Below, piece by piece: positions 43,370-52,248 of a stretch of DNA of 64,000 nt. The position numbers and the translations under genes were made by a program. Source of the DNA: Nocardia sp. alder85J (GTDB taxonomy: Bacteria; Actinomycetota; Actinomycetes; Mycobacteriales; Mycobacteriaceae); NCBI RefSeq assembly GCF_020176955.2, contig NZ_JAIUCZ020000002.1, forward strand, positions 930,001-994,000. The letters run 5' to 3'. Positions within the stretch are counted from its first letter, which is position 1. Each line of letters begins with the position of its first letter. The notes below the pieces were generated by a model. The model was not told the DNA's origin, did not search any database, and worked only from the letters and a program-made list of their open reading frames with translations.

Positions 43370-44131
43370 TCAGCCGTAGACGCGGGCTGGTGTCGGCATG
43401 GTGTGCAGATCGGTGACGACGAGTGTCGGGGTCATCTGGGTATTCGGGACGGCCGAGTCGGGCTGGATCCGTCCGCGGACGGTCACCCAGGTGTCGTCGG
43501 TGGGTGGCGGGAACGTGCCGGCGAGGTGGATGCGCATGGTCTGGGCGTCGGCCACGCAGCATGTGATCACCAGGCGGGCCAGGTCGACGCCGGTACGGGT
43601 GCCGTCGGTGCGGGGTGCGCCGTCGGCGGCCGTGCGCACGATGAAGCCGATCACCGTCACGTCACGGCGGTCCAGTTCGCCGCTGGAGTCGTAGGAGGCG
43701 CGGTCGATCAGGTCGAACATCCCGACCGTGGGTGCCGGGCCCGCCGGCAGCGGTGGGAAGTCGTATTTGCCGTCGACGGTGTTGCCCGGCTTGCCCACAC
43801 TGGCCTGCGCGGTACTGCCGGACTGCACCGAGCCGGCGCCCAGCGCGGGCGGCACCACGATCAGCAGCGCGGCGATCGGGGCCAGCAGCAACCAGTGCGG
43901 GCGCCCGGGGTGGTCGTGGCCGGGTTCGGGATCGTGACCGGGATCGGCGCGCGTCCGGCGCAGGTCGCGGCCCAGCGCCACGAGGGCGAGCAGCACCAGG
44001 ATCGTGCCGCTGGCCAGCAGGAACGGGCCCAGTGCGGGCTTGACATAACGTAGGTAGGTGCCGTCGGCGGCGGTCTTCAGCACCGCGGTGCCGATGAGCA
44101 ACAGGACGAAATTCTGCGCGATGCGGGTCAT
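43370..44131 (-). CDS. TIGR03943 family membrane protein
   Basis: ATG at 44131 overlaps the permease stop (ATGA, 44128-44131). 253 residues. Two or three N-terminal membrane helices (NFVLLLIGTAVLKTAADGTY, then LASGTILVLLALVALG, then LLLAPIAALLIVVPPALG) separated by a His/Asp-rich loop (GHDPEPGHDHPGRPH) that could bind metal. An extracytoplasmic OB-like C-terminal domain follows (RDVTVIGFIVRTAADG, then VRGRIQPDS). The family is nearly always next to the permease encoded upstream. Some such pairs are under metal-dependent regulators, so a metal role is possible but unproven here. Confidence 0.82.
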   Translation of the reverse strand: MTRIAQNFVLLLIGTAVLKTAADGTYLRYVKPALGPFLLASGTILVLLALVALGRDLRRTRADPGHDPEPGHDHPGRPHWLLLAPIAALLIVVPPALGAGSVQSGSTAQASVGKPGNTVDGKYDFPPLPAGPAPTVGMFDLIDRASYDSSGELDRRDVTVIGFIVRTAADGAPRTDGTRTGVDLARLVITCCVADAQTMRIHLAGTFPPPTDDTWVTVRGRIQPDSAVPNTQMTPTLVVTDLHTMPTPARVYG

Positions 44132-45642
44132 CGCACCCCTCCCAGGAAGATCACACCGGCCACGCTGCCGCAGACGGTGGCGACGACGAACGTCGCCGGG
44201 GCGAAGCGCAGCGCGAAGCGCCGCCCGAACGTCCCGGCCTGCATCGCGAACAACTTCACGTCGACCGCGGGGCCGACCACCAGGAACACCAGCCGCGGCA
44301 GCAACGGCAGGCTCGACATGCTCGACGCCACGAACGCGTCTGCCTCCGAACAGAGCGCCAGCACCACCGCCAGCGCGGCCAGCACCAGCACCGATGCCAC
44401 CGGCTGCCCGGCGAGCGACCGGAACCATTCGGCCGGGACCAGGACGTGCAGTGCGGCAGCGGCCGCCGCGCCGATCACGAGAAATGCCGCGGCCTGGAGA
44501 AAATCGTGCCGCGCCGCCTCGGTGAAGACCACCCACCGCGATCGCCCCGGCACATGATGCTCGTGTCCATGCGGCCGTGCGGTGAACCATTCGGGCCGGC
44601 CGAATCGCGCCCACAACCACCCCATCACGAACGCGGTCGCCAGTGATCCGGCGAACCGGCCCGCCACCATGCCCGGCTGCCCCGGAAAGGCCACCGCCGT
44701 CGCCACCAGCACCACCGGATTCACCGCCGGGGCCGACAACAGGAAGGCGAACGCCGCCGCGCCGGGCGCCCCCTGATCCATCAGCCGCCGCGCCACCGGC
44801 ACCACCCCGCATTCGCAGCCCGGCAACGCGATGCCCGCCGCCCCGGCCACCACCACGGCGGCGGACTCGTTGCGCGGCAACAACTTCCGCAACAGCTCGG
44901 GCGAGACGAAAGCCGCGATCGCCCCGCTGATCAGCACCCCGAGTACCAGGAACGGCACCGCTTGCACGAACACGCCGGTGAAGATGGTGACCGCCGTCTG
45001 CACCCGCGGCACGCCCGCCATCCACCGCGACACCATCGGCCCGCACACGAGCCCGAGCACCAGCAGTCCGGCGAGCACCGATGCCGACGACCCGTGCCAC
45101 CGTGAAGCCCTGCCGCCCGACCGTTCCGTCGGCACCCCGGCGCCGGTCGAAGCCTCGGACATCCGGCGGCCGGGCCTTGCTGCCGGCAACTCCGTGTCGA
45201 ACCGGGCCACCGGTAGCTCGCTGCCGACCCGGGCCGCGGCCGGGTCGCGGTCGGGCCGAGCCGCGGGCGGTCCGGTGCCGGACAAGGCCGCACACGACTG
45301 GGTGTCGGATCGGGCCGTGGGCGGTCCGGTGCCCGACCGGGTCGCGGACGGTTCGGCGCCGGATCGAGTGGCGGGTAGTTCGGTGTCGAGCCCGGCCGGG
45401 GGCGGTCCGGTGCCGGACCGAGCCTTCGGCGACTCGAGGTCGGATCGGGGCGCCGATGGTCTCGCGTCGGGCCGAAGTGCCGATGATTCCGTGTGGGCGA
45501 TCGGTGCCGGTGGCCTGTTACCGGCCGCTGCCGACCGGGTGTCGAGCTCCGAAGTCGAGGACTCGGGCTCGAATACCGGCAACCTCTCCGGAATCGGATC
45601 GGCGGGTACCACCGGGCCGGGGCCGGACTGTGGAAACGACAT
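44128..45642 (-). CDS. UPF0718/DUF318-type permease with long repetitive N-terminal extension
   Basis: ATG at 45642 (MSFPQSGPGP). 504 residues. Residues 1-185 are Pro/Ala/Arg/Ser-rich with eleven 9-residue repeats (57-155). The transporter part from about 188 has about eight helices (SVLAGLLVLGLVCGPMVSRW, then VFVQAVPFLVLGVLISGAIA), the motif ALPGCECGVVPVARRLM and FLLSAPAVNPVVLVATAVAF, hallmarks of the DUF318 permeases; the Cys-Glu-Cys may coordinate a metal. Coupled to the TIGR03943 gene. The extension is not part of the family. Confidence 0.85.
   Translation of the reverse strand: MSFPQSGPGPVVPADPIPERLPVFEPESSTSELDTRSAAAGNRPPAPIAHTESSALRPDARPSAPRSDLESPKARSGTGPPPAGLDTELPATRSGAEPSATRSGTGPPTARSDTQSCAALSGTGPPAARPDRDPAAARVGSELPVARFDTELPAARPGRRMSEASTGAGVPTERSGGRASRWHGSSASVLAGLLVLGLVCGPMVSRWMAGVPRVQTAVTIFTGVFVQAVPFLVLGVLISGAIAAFVSPELLRKLLPRNESAAVVVAGAAGIALPGCECGVVPVARRLMDQGAPGAAAFAFLLSAPAVNPVVLVATAVAFPGQPGMVAGRFAGSLATAFVMGWLWARFGRPEWFTARPHGHEHHVPGRSRWVVFTEAARHDFLQAAAFLVIGAAAAAALHVLVPAEWFRSLAGQPVASVLVLAALAVVLALCSEADAFVASSMSSLPLLPRLVFLVVGPAVDVKLFAMQAGTFGRRFALRFAPATFVVATVCGSVAGVIFLGGVR
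45178..45474 (-). repeat. 27-nt tandem repeat, 11 units, coding
   Basis: Eleven 27-nt units encode nonapeptides such as RSGTGPPPA, RSGAEPSAT, RSGTGPPTA, LSGTGPPAA and RFDTELPAA (residues 57-155 of the permease). Units are diverged from each other. The period keeps frame. Confidence 0.85.
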
Positions 45643-45993
45643 GACGCCTACCCCAATCTGTGCGACAGCGAACACTTTTCGGTAGTCGGCGACTCCCGGG
45701 GTGCAGCGGGGAGTGGACGACTCGGTGGACGGTCTGCGGAATCGAATGCGATGCACGGTGAGCGAACGGAACGGCGAGGACGGTGACGACGCTGACTATG
45801 ACGCTGACTATGGTGACGACTTCGGCGGCCAGGCGAGCCACCGGCACTGCGCTCGCCGGGAAGCGAACGCCGCCGACGGTACGGGTCCGGTCCGACAAAC
45901 ATAGCCGAAACCGCATGGGTGGCGTTGTCCTCGTACCGGCGAACCGCGCGGGGGTATCTGCGAGTTTCGCCGGTCGTCGCCTAGTCTCGACAT
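45643..45993. other. 351-nt intergenic region between permease and dop
   Basis: No convincing gene. A 12-nt direct repeat GACGCTGACTAT occurs twice in tandem (45788-45811), upstream of the permease start; it could be a regulator site. The far end holds the dop promoter. Confidence 0.55.
45982..45987 (+). promoter_or_regulatory. -10 hexamer of dop, leaderless start
   Basis: TAGTCT, then 6 nt, then the dop ATG at 45994. No Shine-Dalgarno within 20 nt. No good -35. Confidence 0.5.
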
Positions 45994-47493
45994 ATGCAGC
46001 GCATCATCGGAATCGAGGTCGAGTACGGCATCTCGACGCCCTCCGAGCCGTCGGCCAACCCGATTCTCACGTCCACCCAGGCCGTGCTGGCCTATGCGGC
46101 GGCCGAGGGCGTGCCGCGGGCCAAGCGCACGCGCTGGGACTACGAGGTCGAGTCGCCGCTGCGGGACGCGCGCGGATTCGATCTCGGCCGGCTCAACGGC
46201 CCGGCGCCGGTGATCGACGCCGACGAGGTCGGCGCGGCCAACATGATCCTCACCAACGGCGCTCGCCTCTACGTCGACCACGCGCACCCGGAGTACTCCG
46301 CGCCCGAGGTCACCGATCCGCTGGACGCGGTGATCTGGGACAAGGCCGGTGAACGCGTCATGGAGGCCGCCGCCCGCTACGCCTCGAGTGTGCCCGGCGC
46401 GCCCCGGATGCAGCTGTACAAGAACAACGTCGACGGCAAGGGTGCCTCGTACGGCACCCACGAGAACTACCTGATGAGCCGGGAGACGCCGTTCAACCAG
46501 ATCATCGTGGGGCTCACCCCGTTCTTCGTGTCCCGCCAGGTGGTCTGCGGCTCCGGCCGGGTCGGCATGGGGCAGTCCGGTGACCAGGCCGGTTTCCAGC
46601 TGTCGCAGCGCGCCGACTACATCGAGGTCGAGGTCGGCCTGGAGACCACCCTCAAGCGCGGCATCATCAACACCCGCGACGAGCCGCACGCCGACGCCGA
46701 CAAGTACCGCCGCCTGCACGTGATCATCGGCGATGCCAACCTGGCCGAGTGGTCCACCTATCTGAAGGTCGGCACCAGCGCCCTGGTGCTGGATCTGATC
46801 GAGGCCGGCGAGGATCTCTCGGATCTGCAACTGGCCCGCCCGGTCACGGCCGTGCACCAGATCAGCCACGATCCGACGCTGCGCGCGGTGGTAGCCCTGT
46901 CCGATGGCCGCGAACTGACCGCCCTTGCGCTGCAACGCATCTACCTGGACCGGGCCGCGAAGTTCCACTCCCGCCAGGGCACCGACGACGCCCGCGTCAT
47001 CGACGTCCTGGAGAAGTGGGCGCACGTCCTGGACCTGCTCGAGCGCGATCCGCTGGAATGCGCCGACCTGCTGGACTGGCCCGCGAAACTGCGTCTGCTG
47101 GAAGGCATGCGCAACCGCGAGGGCCTCGGCTGGGCCGCCCCCAAACTGCACATGGTCGACCTGCAGTACTCGGACGTCCGCCTCGACAAGGGCCTCTACA
47201 ACCGCCTGGTGGCGCGCGGCTCGATGCAACGTCTGGTCACCGAGCAGCAGGTGGTCGACGCGATGACCAACCCGCCCACCGACACCCGGGCCTACTTCCG
47301 CGGCGAGTGCCTGCGCCGCTTCGGCGCCGACATCGCGGCCGCCAGCTGGGATTCGGTGATCTTCGACCTGGGTGGCGACTCCCTGGTCCGCATCCCCACC
47401 CTGGAGCCGCGCCGGGGTACGAAATCGCATGTCGGAAAGCTGCTCGACGGCGTGGACACCGCAGCGGAACTGGTGGAACAGCTGACCCACTGA
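45994..47493 (+). CDS. dop: depupylase / deamidase of Pup
   Basis: 499 residues, beginning [14 protein letters not shown] (glutamine-synthetase-like fold shared with PafA). The long Dop-specific loop runs through about residues 38-78 ([20 protein letters not shown]). [15 protein letters not shown] (about 93) carries the catalytic Asp region; [20 protein letters not shown] (about 225) is the shared nucleotide/metal signature. Dop deamidates the C-terminal Gln of Pup to Glu and also removes Pup from substrates. It stands 249 nt before pup. In most relatives it follows mpa directly; here it does not. Confidence 0.97.
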   Translation: MQRIIGIEVEYGISTPSEPSANPILTSTQAVLAYAAAEGVPRAKRTRWDYEVESPLRDARGFDLGRLNGPAPVIDADEVGAANMILTNGARLYVDHAHPEYSAPEVTDPLDAVIWDKAGERVMEAAARYASSVPGAPRMQLYKNNVDGKGASYGTHENYLMSRETPFNQIIVGLTPFFVSRQVVCGSGRVGMGQSGDQAGFQLSQRADYIEVEVGLETTLKRGIINTRDEPHADADKYRRLHVIIGDANLAEWSTYLKVGTSALVLDLIEAGEDLSDLQLARPVTAVHQISHDPTLRAVVALSDGRELTALALQRIYLDRAAKFHSRQGTDDARVIDVLEKWAHVLDLLERDPLECADLLDWPAKLRLLEGMRNREGLGWAAPKLHMVDLQYSDVRLDKGLYNRLVARGSMQRLVTEQQVVDAMTNPPTDTRAYFRGECLRRFGADIAAASWDSVIFDLGGDSLVRIPTLEPRRGTKSHVGKLLDGVDTAAELVEQLTH

Positions 47494-47538
47494 GCTCGCG
47501 CCGCCCGCCCCGGCCGGACAGCAAAGCCTCACAAAGTT

Positions 47539-47617
47539 GTTCGCCGCCCGTCTCGATCCTGGACCGACGGAGCGGAGGAGCGGAGGAGGGAAGGATCGAG
47601 ACTCAAGGCCGGCGAAC
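47539..47617. repeat. nested inverted repeat between dop and pup
   Basis: Outer arms GTTCGCCG (47539) and CGGCGAAC (47610), inner arms GTCTCGATCCT (47550) and AGGATCGAGAC (47592), all perfect, enclose a 31-nt purine-rich loop with a GCGGAGGA duplication. In RNA it would be a long hairpin. It may be a terminator or processing site after dop, or a dispersed repeat element. Confidence 0.75.
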
Positions 47618-47670
47618 CCGCCGGAGCGAAGCGGAGGCCAAAGATACTGCATGTTGTCACCGCTGATGGG

Positions 47671-47676
47671 TAGTGT
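47671..47676 (+). promoter_or_regulatory. -10-like hexamer before pup
   Basis: TAGTGT lies 72 nt upstream of the pup ATG, after the inverted repeat, suggesting a separate pup-prcB-prcA promoter. The -35 is not clear. Confidence 0.35.
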
Positions 47677-47742
47677 TGGGGTACGAGCGCCGGATCTTCT
47701 CCGGTGCTCGCCGAAGATCAGTACACGAGGAGGTCGGCTGCT

Positions 47743-47937
47743 ATGGCACAAGAGCAGACCAAGCGCGCCGGTGGCGGCGACGAGGACGAGGGCCCGAGCG
47801 GGGACGGTGCGGCCGGACAGGAGCGTCGCGAGAAGCTGGCGGAGGAGACCGACGACCTGCTCGACGAGATCGATGACGTGCTCGAGGAGAACGCCGAGGA
47901 CTTCGTGCGCGCATACGTTCAGAAAGGCGGCCAGTGA
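47743..47937 (+). CDS. pup: prokaryotic ubiquitin-like protein Pup
   Basis: ATG at 47743 with GAGGAGG at 47727-47733. 64 residues, the standard size. [17 protein letters not shown] is a disordered N-terminus; [20 protein letters not shown] is the helix that forms a coiled coil with Mpa; the end AYVQKGGQ has the GGQ that Dop converts to GGE for ligation by PafA. Its stop overlaps the prcB GTG (GTGA), so the tag and the protease core are translated together. Confidence 0.98.
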   Translation: MAQEQTKRAGGGDEDEGPSGDGAAGQERREKLAEETDDLLDEIDDVLEENAEDFVRAYVQKGGQ

Positions 47938-48809
47938 CATCCGGTGACCCCATGCGTCTCCACCCGGGGTACGCCTTGTCATCCTTCTCCGAACACCTGC
48001 GAGAGCACGCGCCGGAACTGTTGCCTTCCAACCGTTTCGCTGCCGTAGCCGACGCCGCCCCCCGTGGGGCGGCGTCGCCGGACATCGCCCCGCACGGCAC
48101 CACGATCGTCGCGGTCGCCTACCGCGGCGGCGTCCTGATCGCCGGTGACCGCCGCGCGACCCAGGGCAACCTGCTCGCCAGCCGCGACATGGAGAAGGTC
48201 TACATCACCGACACCTATTCCGCGGCGGGCATCGCCGGCACGGCGGGGGTGGCGGTCGAGATGATCCGGCTGTTCGCGGTGGAGCTGGAGTACTACGAGA
48301 AGATCGAGGGCGTGTCCCTCACCTTCGACGGTAAGGCCAACAAGCTGTCGAAGATGGTCCGAGACAACCTGCCGGCCGCCATGCAGGGCCTGGCCGTGGT
48401 GCCGATCCTGGTCGGCTACGACCCGGCCGCGACCGATCCCGATCGGTCCGGCCGCATGGTGTCCTACGACGTGGTCGGCGGTCGCAGCGAGGAGCGCTTC
48501 GGCTACACCGCGGTCGGTTCGGGTTCGTTGTTCGCCAAGTCGTCGCTCAAGAAGACGTACCGCCGCGGCATCGACCAGTCCCGCGCCCTGCGGATCGCGG
48601 TCGAGGCACTGCTGGACGCCTCCGACGACGACACCGCCACCGGCGGGCCGGACCTGCTGCGCAACATCTATCCCACGGCGATCGTGATCGACGCCGAGGG
48701 TGCGGAGGAAGTGTCGGACGAGCGGCTGGCGGAGATCGCCCGGTCGATCGTCGACGAGCGGTCGGCCGGTGCGGCCGCCTCGTCTTCGGAAGGGAGCGTC
48801 ACAGCATGA
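47934..48809 (+). CDS. prcB: 20S proteasome beta subunit
   Basis: GTG at 47934 overlaps the pup stop. 291 residues including a 55-residue propeptide; autocleavage at Gly55/Thr56 ([12 protein letters not shown]) frees the N-terminal Thr nucleophile. Ntn-hydrolase residues follow: GDRRAT (Asp about 73), EKVY (Lys about 88) and later GSGSLFAKS. Forms the two inner rings of the core with PrcA outside. Coupled to prcA by ATGA. Confidence 0.97.
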   Translation: MTSGDPMRLHPGYALSSFSEHLREHAPELLPSNRFAAVADAAPRGAASPDIAPHGTTIVAVAYRGGVLIAGDRRATQGNLLASRDMEKVYITDTYSAAGIAGTAGVAVEMIRLFAVELEYYEKIEGVSLTFDGKANKLSKMVRDNLPAAMQGLAVVPILVGYDPAATDPDRSGRMVSYDVVGGRSEERFGYTAVGSGSLFAKSSLKKTYRRGIDQSRALRIAVEALLDASDDDTATGGPDLLRNIYPTAIVIDAEGAEEVSDERLAEIARSIVDERSAGAAASSSEGSVTA

Positions 48810-49597
48810 CACTGCCGTACTACGCGTCGGCCGAACAGATCATGCGCGACAAGACGGAACTTGCGCGCAAAGGCATCGCCCGGGGCCGCAGTGTCGTGGT
48901 GCTGGTGTACGACAAGGGTGTGCTGTTCGTCGCGGAGAATCCCTCGGCGACGCTGCACAAGGTGAGTGAGTTGTACGACCGCATCGGGTTCGCGGCCGTG
49001 GGCAAGTACAACGAATTCGAGAATCTGCGGCGGGGCGGCATTCTGCAGGCCGACCTGCGTGGTTACCAGTACGACCGGCGCGATGTCACCGGCCGGGCGC
49101 TGGCGAACATGTACGCGTCCACGCTGGGCACCATCTTCACCGATCAGTTGAAGCCGTTCGAGGTGGAGATCTGCATCGGTGAGGTCGGCTATCCGGGGCA
49201 GTCGGAGAATTCGGTGCTGTACCGGATCAACTTCGACGGTTCCATCGTCGACGAGCGGCAGTACGTGGTGATGGGCGGTAACACCGACCCCATCGTCACC
49301 GCGCTGAAGTCGTCGTATCGGTCCGGCCTGGATCTGGCCGAGGCGATCGGCGTCGCCGTGCAGGCGTTGCAGAAGGGCAGCCCGGAGGCCGACAAGGAGA
49401 AGCGCGCCATCGGCGTAGGCTCGCTGGAGGTCGCCACGCTGGAGCAGTCCCGTCCGCGCCGGTCCTTCCGGCGCATCGGCGGGCCCACCCTGGAGGAGTT
49501 GCTGAGCACCGCGACCGAGGGCGCGAAGCAGCCCGCGGCCGACGGTGCGCCGGAAGAGTCCGAAACCCCTTCGGCGGGAGACCCTTCCAACCCGTAG
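48806..49597 (+). CDS. prcA: 20S proteasome alpha subunit
   Basis: ATG at 48806 overlaps the prcB stop. 263 residues. [20 protein letters not shown] is the N-terminal gate segment; [19 protein letters not shown] and [20 protein letters not shown] are typical. No propeptide or catalytic Thr, as expected. The outer rings gate entry and bind the Mpa tail. The C-terminal about 30 residues are acidic and disordered. Confidence 0.97.
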   Translation: MTLPYYASAEQIMRDKTELARKGIARGRSVVVLVYDKGVLFVAENPSATLHKVSELYDRIGFAAVGKYNEFENLRRGGILQADLRGYQYDRRDVTGRALANMYASTLGTIFTDQLKPFEVEICIGEVGYPGQSENSVLYRINFDGSIVDERQYVVMGGNTDPIVTALKSSYRSGLDLAEAIGVAVQALQKGSPEADKEKRAIGVGSLEVATLEQSRPRRSFRRIGGPTLEELLSTATEGAKQPAADGAPEESETPSAGDPSNP

Positions 49598-49614
49598 CCC
49601 GTTCCGCACCTCGG

Positions 49615-49660
49615 GTCCGGCCCCTGGCACTCGTTACCACCGAGTGCCGAGGGGCCGGAC
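49615..49660 (+). terminator. terminator after prcA
   Basis: GTCCGGCCCC and GGCACTCG pair with CGAGTGCC and GGGGCCGGAC, giving an 18-bp stem with a small bulge and a 7-nt loop, 18 nt after the prcA stop. It separates the pup-prcBA unit from pafA. Confidence 0.88.
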
Positions 49661-49789
49661 TCGTTCATGTGGGCGTAGCGGGTGTTTACGCAGGTGCGGG
49701 GTCTGGTTCCACCCCCCGCCATACCCGATCGTTGTGAACCCATATATAACGGGTCCCGCCGACAGCCCCGTACCGGCATTCGAGCGCTG

Positions 49790-49795
49790 TAATGT
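49790..49795 (+). promoter_or_regulatory. -10 hexamer of pafA, leaderless start
   Basis: TAATGT is 7 nt before the GTG at 49803. An AT-rich CATATATAAC (49741-49750) further up might be another promoter element. Confidence 0.5.
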
Positions 49796-49802
49796 CGATA
49801 GG

Positions 49803-51161
49803 GTGCAGCGACGAATCATGGGGATCGAGACCGAATTCGGGGTGACGTGTACGTTCCACGGCCACCGTCGGTTGAGCCCTGACGAGGTGGCCCGGTATCT
49901 TTTCCGCCGGGTGGTTTCCTGGGGCCGTAGCTCGAACGTATTCCTCCGCAACGGTGCCCGCCTCTACCTCGACGTCGGCTCCCATCCGGAGTACGCCACG
50001 GCCGAATGTGACTCGCTCGTGCAGCTGGTCACGCACGATCGGGCCGGTGAGCGGGTACTCGAGGAGCTGTTGATCGACGCCGAGCAGCGGCTGGCAGAGG
50101 AGGGCATCGGCGGGGACATCTATCTGTTCAAGAACAACACCGACTCCGCGGGCAACTCCTACGGCTGCCACGAGAACTTCCTCGTGGTGCGGGCCGGGGA
50201 ATTCTCCCGGATCTCCGACGTGTTGTTGCCGTTCCTGGTCACCCGCCAGCTGATCTGCGGCGCCGGCAAGGTGCTCCAGACGCCGAAGGCGGCGACCTTC
50301 TGCCTCTCGCAGCGGGCGGAGCACATCTGGGAGGGTGTGTCGTCGGCCACCACCCGGTCGCGGCCGATCATCAACACCCGCGACGAGCCGCACGCCGACG
50401 CGGAGAAGTACCGGCGCCTGCACGTCATCGTCGGCGATTCGAACATGGCCGAATCCACCACGATGCTGAAGGTGGGCACCGCGTCGCTGGTGCTGGAGAT
50501 GATCGAGGCCGGCGTCTCCTTCCGCGACTTCGCGCTCGACAATCCGATCCGGGCCATCCGCGAGGTCAGCCACGACCTGACCGGCCGTCGCCCGGTGCGG
50601 CTGGCCGGCGGGCGGCAGGCCAGCGCCCTCGACATCCAGCGCGAGTACTACACCCGCGCCGTCGAGCATCTGCGCAACCGCGAGCGGGATCCGCAGGTCG
50701 ACGCGGTGGTGGACCTGTGGGGCCGCACCCTCGACGCCGTCGAGGCGCAGGATTTCGCCAAGGTCGACACCGAGATCGACTGGGTGATCAAGCGCAAGCT
50801 GTTCCAGCGCTACCAGGACCGCTACAACATGGAGCTGTCCGATCCCAAGATCGCCCAGCTGGATCTGGCCTACCACGACATCAAGCGTGGTCGCGGCGTG
50901 TTCGACCTGTTGCAGCGCAAGGGCCTGGCCAAGCGGGTCACCGAGGACGAGGCGGTCGACGCGGCGGTCACCACGCCGCCGCAGACCACCCGGGCCAAGC
51001 TGCGCGGCGACTTCATCACCGCCGCTCAGGAGGCCGGTCGCGATTTCACCGTCGACTGGGTGCACCTGAAGCTCAACGATCAGGCCCAGCGCACGGTGCT
51101 CTGCAAGGACCCGTTCCGTTCGGTCGACGAGCGCGTCGACCGGCTGATCGCCTCGATGTAG
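49803..51161 (+). CDS. pafA: Pup-protein ligase
   Basis: GTG at 49803 gives (M)[19 protein letters not shown], the N-terminus seen in other PafA; ATG at 49818 is possible. 452 residues, usual length. [18 protein letters not shown] (about 60) has the catalytic Asp; [19 protein letters not shown] (about 104) and [20 protein letters not shown] (about 190) are the glutamine-synthetase-like active-site strands shared with Dop. It joins the C-terminal Glu of Pup to substrate Lys using ATP. Confidence 0.97.
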   Translation: MQRRIMGIETEFGVTCTFHGHRRLSPDEVARYLFRRVVSWGRSSNVFLRNGARLYLDVGSHPEYATAECDSLVQLVTHDRAGERVLEELLIDAEQRLAEEGIGGDIYLFKNNTDSAGNSYGCHENFLVVRAGEFSRISDVLLPFLVTRQLICGAGKVLQTPKAATFCLSQRAEHIWEGVSSATTRSRPIINTRDEPHADAEKYRRLHVIVGDSNMAESTTMLKVGTASLVLEMIEAGVSFRDFALDNPIRAIREVSHDLTGRRPVRLAGGRQASALDIQREYYTRAVEHLRNRERDPQVDAVVDLWGRTLDAVEAQDFAKVDTEIDWVIKRKLFQRYQDRYNMELSDPKIAQLDLAYHDIKRGRGVFDLLQRKGLAKRVTEDEAVDAAVTTPPQTTRAKLRGDFITAAQEAGRDFTVDWVHLKLNDQAQRTVLCKDPFRSVDERVDRLIASM

Positions 51162-51242
51162 TTCGGCCCGCACCGCCGCGGTGCGACACGCCCCGCCGTC
51201 CCGGACACCCAGACCGGGACGACGGGGCGCACGTCTGCCGAT

Positions 51243-51248
51243 TACTCT
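51243..51248 (+). promoter_or_regulatory. -10 hexamer of pafB, leaderless start
   Basis: TACTCT is 7 nt before the GTG at 51256; no ribosome site is present. Confidence 0.45.
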
Positions 51249-51255
51249 CTATCGG

Positions 51256-52248
51256 GTGGCGATATCCAAGGTCGAGCGGCTGATGAATCTGGTCATCGCG
51301 CTGCTGTCGACCCGGCAGTTCCTGACCGCGGAGCGGATTCGCGACAGCGTGGCCGGATACGACGACTCCGCCAGCGACGAGGCGTTCAGCCGCATGTTCG
51401 AGCGCGACAAGGCCGAGCTGCGTGACCTGGGCATTCCGCTGGAGGTCGGGCCGGTCAGCCGGTACACCGCGCAGGAGGGGTACCGCATCAATCGCGATGC
51501 GTACGAGCTGCCCGACATCGATCTGACCAGCGAGGAGGCCGCCGCGGTCGCGGTGGCCGTGCAGTTGTGGGAGTCGCCGGAGCTGGCGGCCGCGGCCGAG
51601 AGCGCGCTGCTGAAGCTCCGGGCGGCCGGCATCCATGTGGAGCCGGACGCGGCGGTGGCCTCGGTGCCGTCGGTCCCGGCCCGCACCCGAGGTTCGGACG
51701 CCGCGCTGGGCAAACTGCTGGCGGCCGTCGACGCGGGCCGCGCGGTGCGCTTCGAACATCGGGTCTCGCAGCGGGAACCGTATGTGATGCGTGATGTGGA
51801 GCCGTGGGGTGTGGTGACCCACCACGGCCGCTGGTACCTGGTCGGCTACGACCGGGTCCGGGCCGCGCCACGCACCTTCCGGCTGTCCCGGATCGGGGAG
51901 GATGTCACCGCGTACGGTCCGGAGAACGCCGTGCACAAGCCGGAGGGCGTCGACCTGCGCCGGATCGTCACCGAGGTGACCGGCGCCGCGCCGGTGATCG
52001 GTAGCGCCACCGTATGGATCGCCGACGGCCGCGCCCAGGAGATCCGCCGGCTGGGCGTGTTGGTGGAGGAACGTGTTCTCGGCGGCCGGCCGGGCGCGAT
52101 CGTCGAGGTGCCGGTGCGGTCGCGGGGCTGGCTGGCCCGGCTGATCACCGGCCTCGGGGCGGACGCGCTGGTGCTGGCGCCCGCCGATCTGCGGGCCGAT
52201 GTGATCGCAAGGCTGGAATCGGTGCTGCAGGAGGTTCGGCTCAGTTGA
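51256..52248 (+). CDS. pafB: PafB, WYL-domain transcription factor subunit
   Basis: GTG at 51256 (VAISKVERLMNLVIALLSTR) rather than the longer frame from 51181. 330 residues. Winged helix at 1-65, a WYL domain at about 140-240 (VMRDVEPWGVVTHHGRWYLVGYD) and the WCX C-terminal extension (VEVPVRSRGWLARLITGLG). With PafC it forms the PafBC activator of the RecA-independent DNA-damage response in mycobacteria. The stop overlaps a TTG start of pafC. Confidence 0.94.
   Translation: MAISKVERLMNLVIALLSTRQFLTAERIRDSVAGYDDSASDEAFSRMFERDKAELRDLGIPLEVGPVSRYTAQEGYRINRDAYELPDIDLTSEEAAAVAVAVQLWESPELAAAAESALLKLRAAGIHVEPDAAVASVPSVPARTRGSDAALGKLLAAVDAGRAVRFEHRVSQREPYVMRDVEPWGVVTHHGRWYLVGYDRVRAAPRTFRLSRIGEDVTAYGPENAVHKPEGVDLRRIVTEVTGAAPVIGSATVWIADGRAQEIRRLGVLVEERVLGGRPGAIVEVPVRSRGWLARLITGLGADALVLAPADLRADVIARLESVLQEVRLS

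Noticed and set aside
42923..43562. Arg/Cys-rich and Thr/His-rich ORFs across the 25-bp repeat on both strands
   Set aside because: The 25-bp period rotates through all three frames, so long open frames arise from the repeat composition alone.
15654..45993. Reading the 30-kb block between mpa and dop as an integrative element or prophage
   Set aside because: No integrase, att-type direct repeats, tRNA target, transposase or phage gene is visible; GC content is like the flanks by eye.
49618..49802. Extended pafA start (frame open from 49545)
   Set aside because: It would cross the prcA terminator; the GTG at 49803 gives the family's N-terminus.
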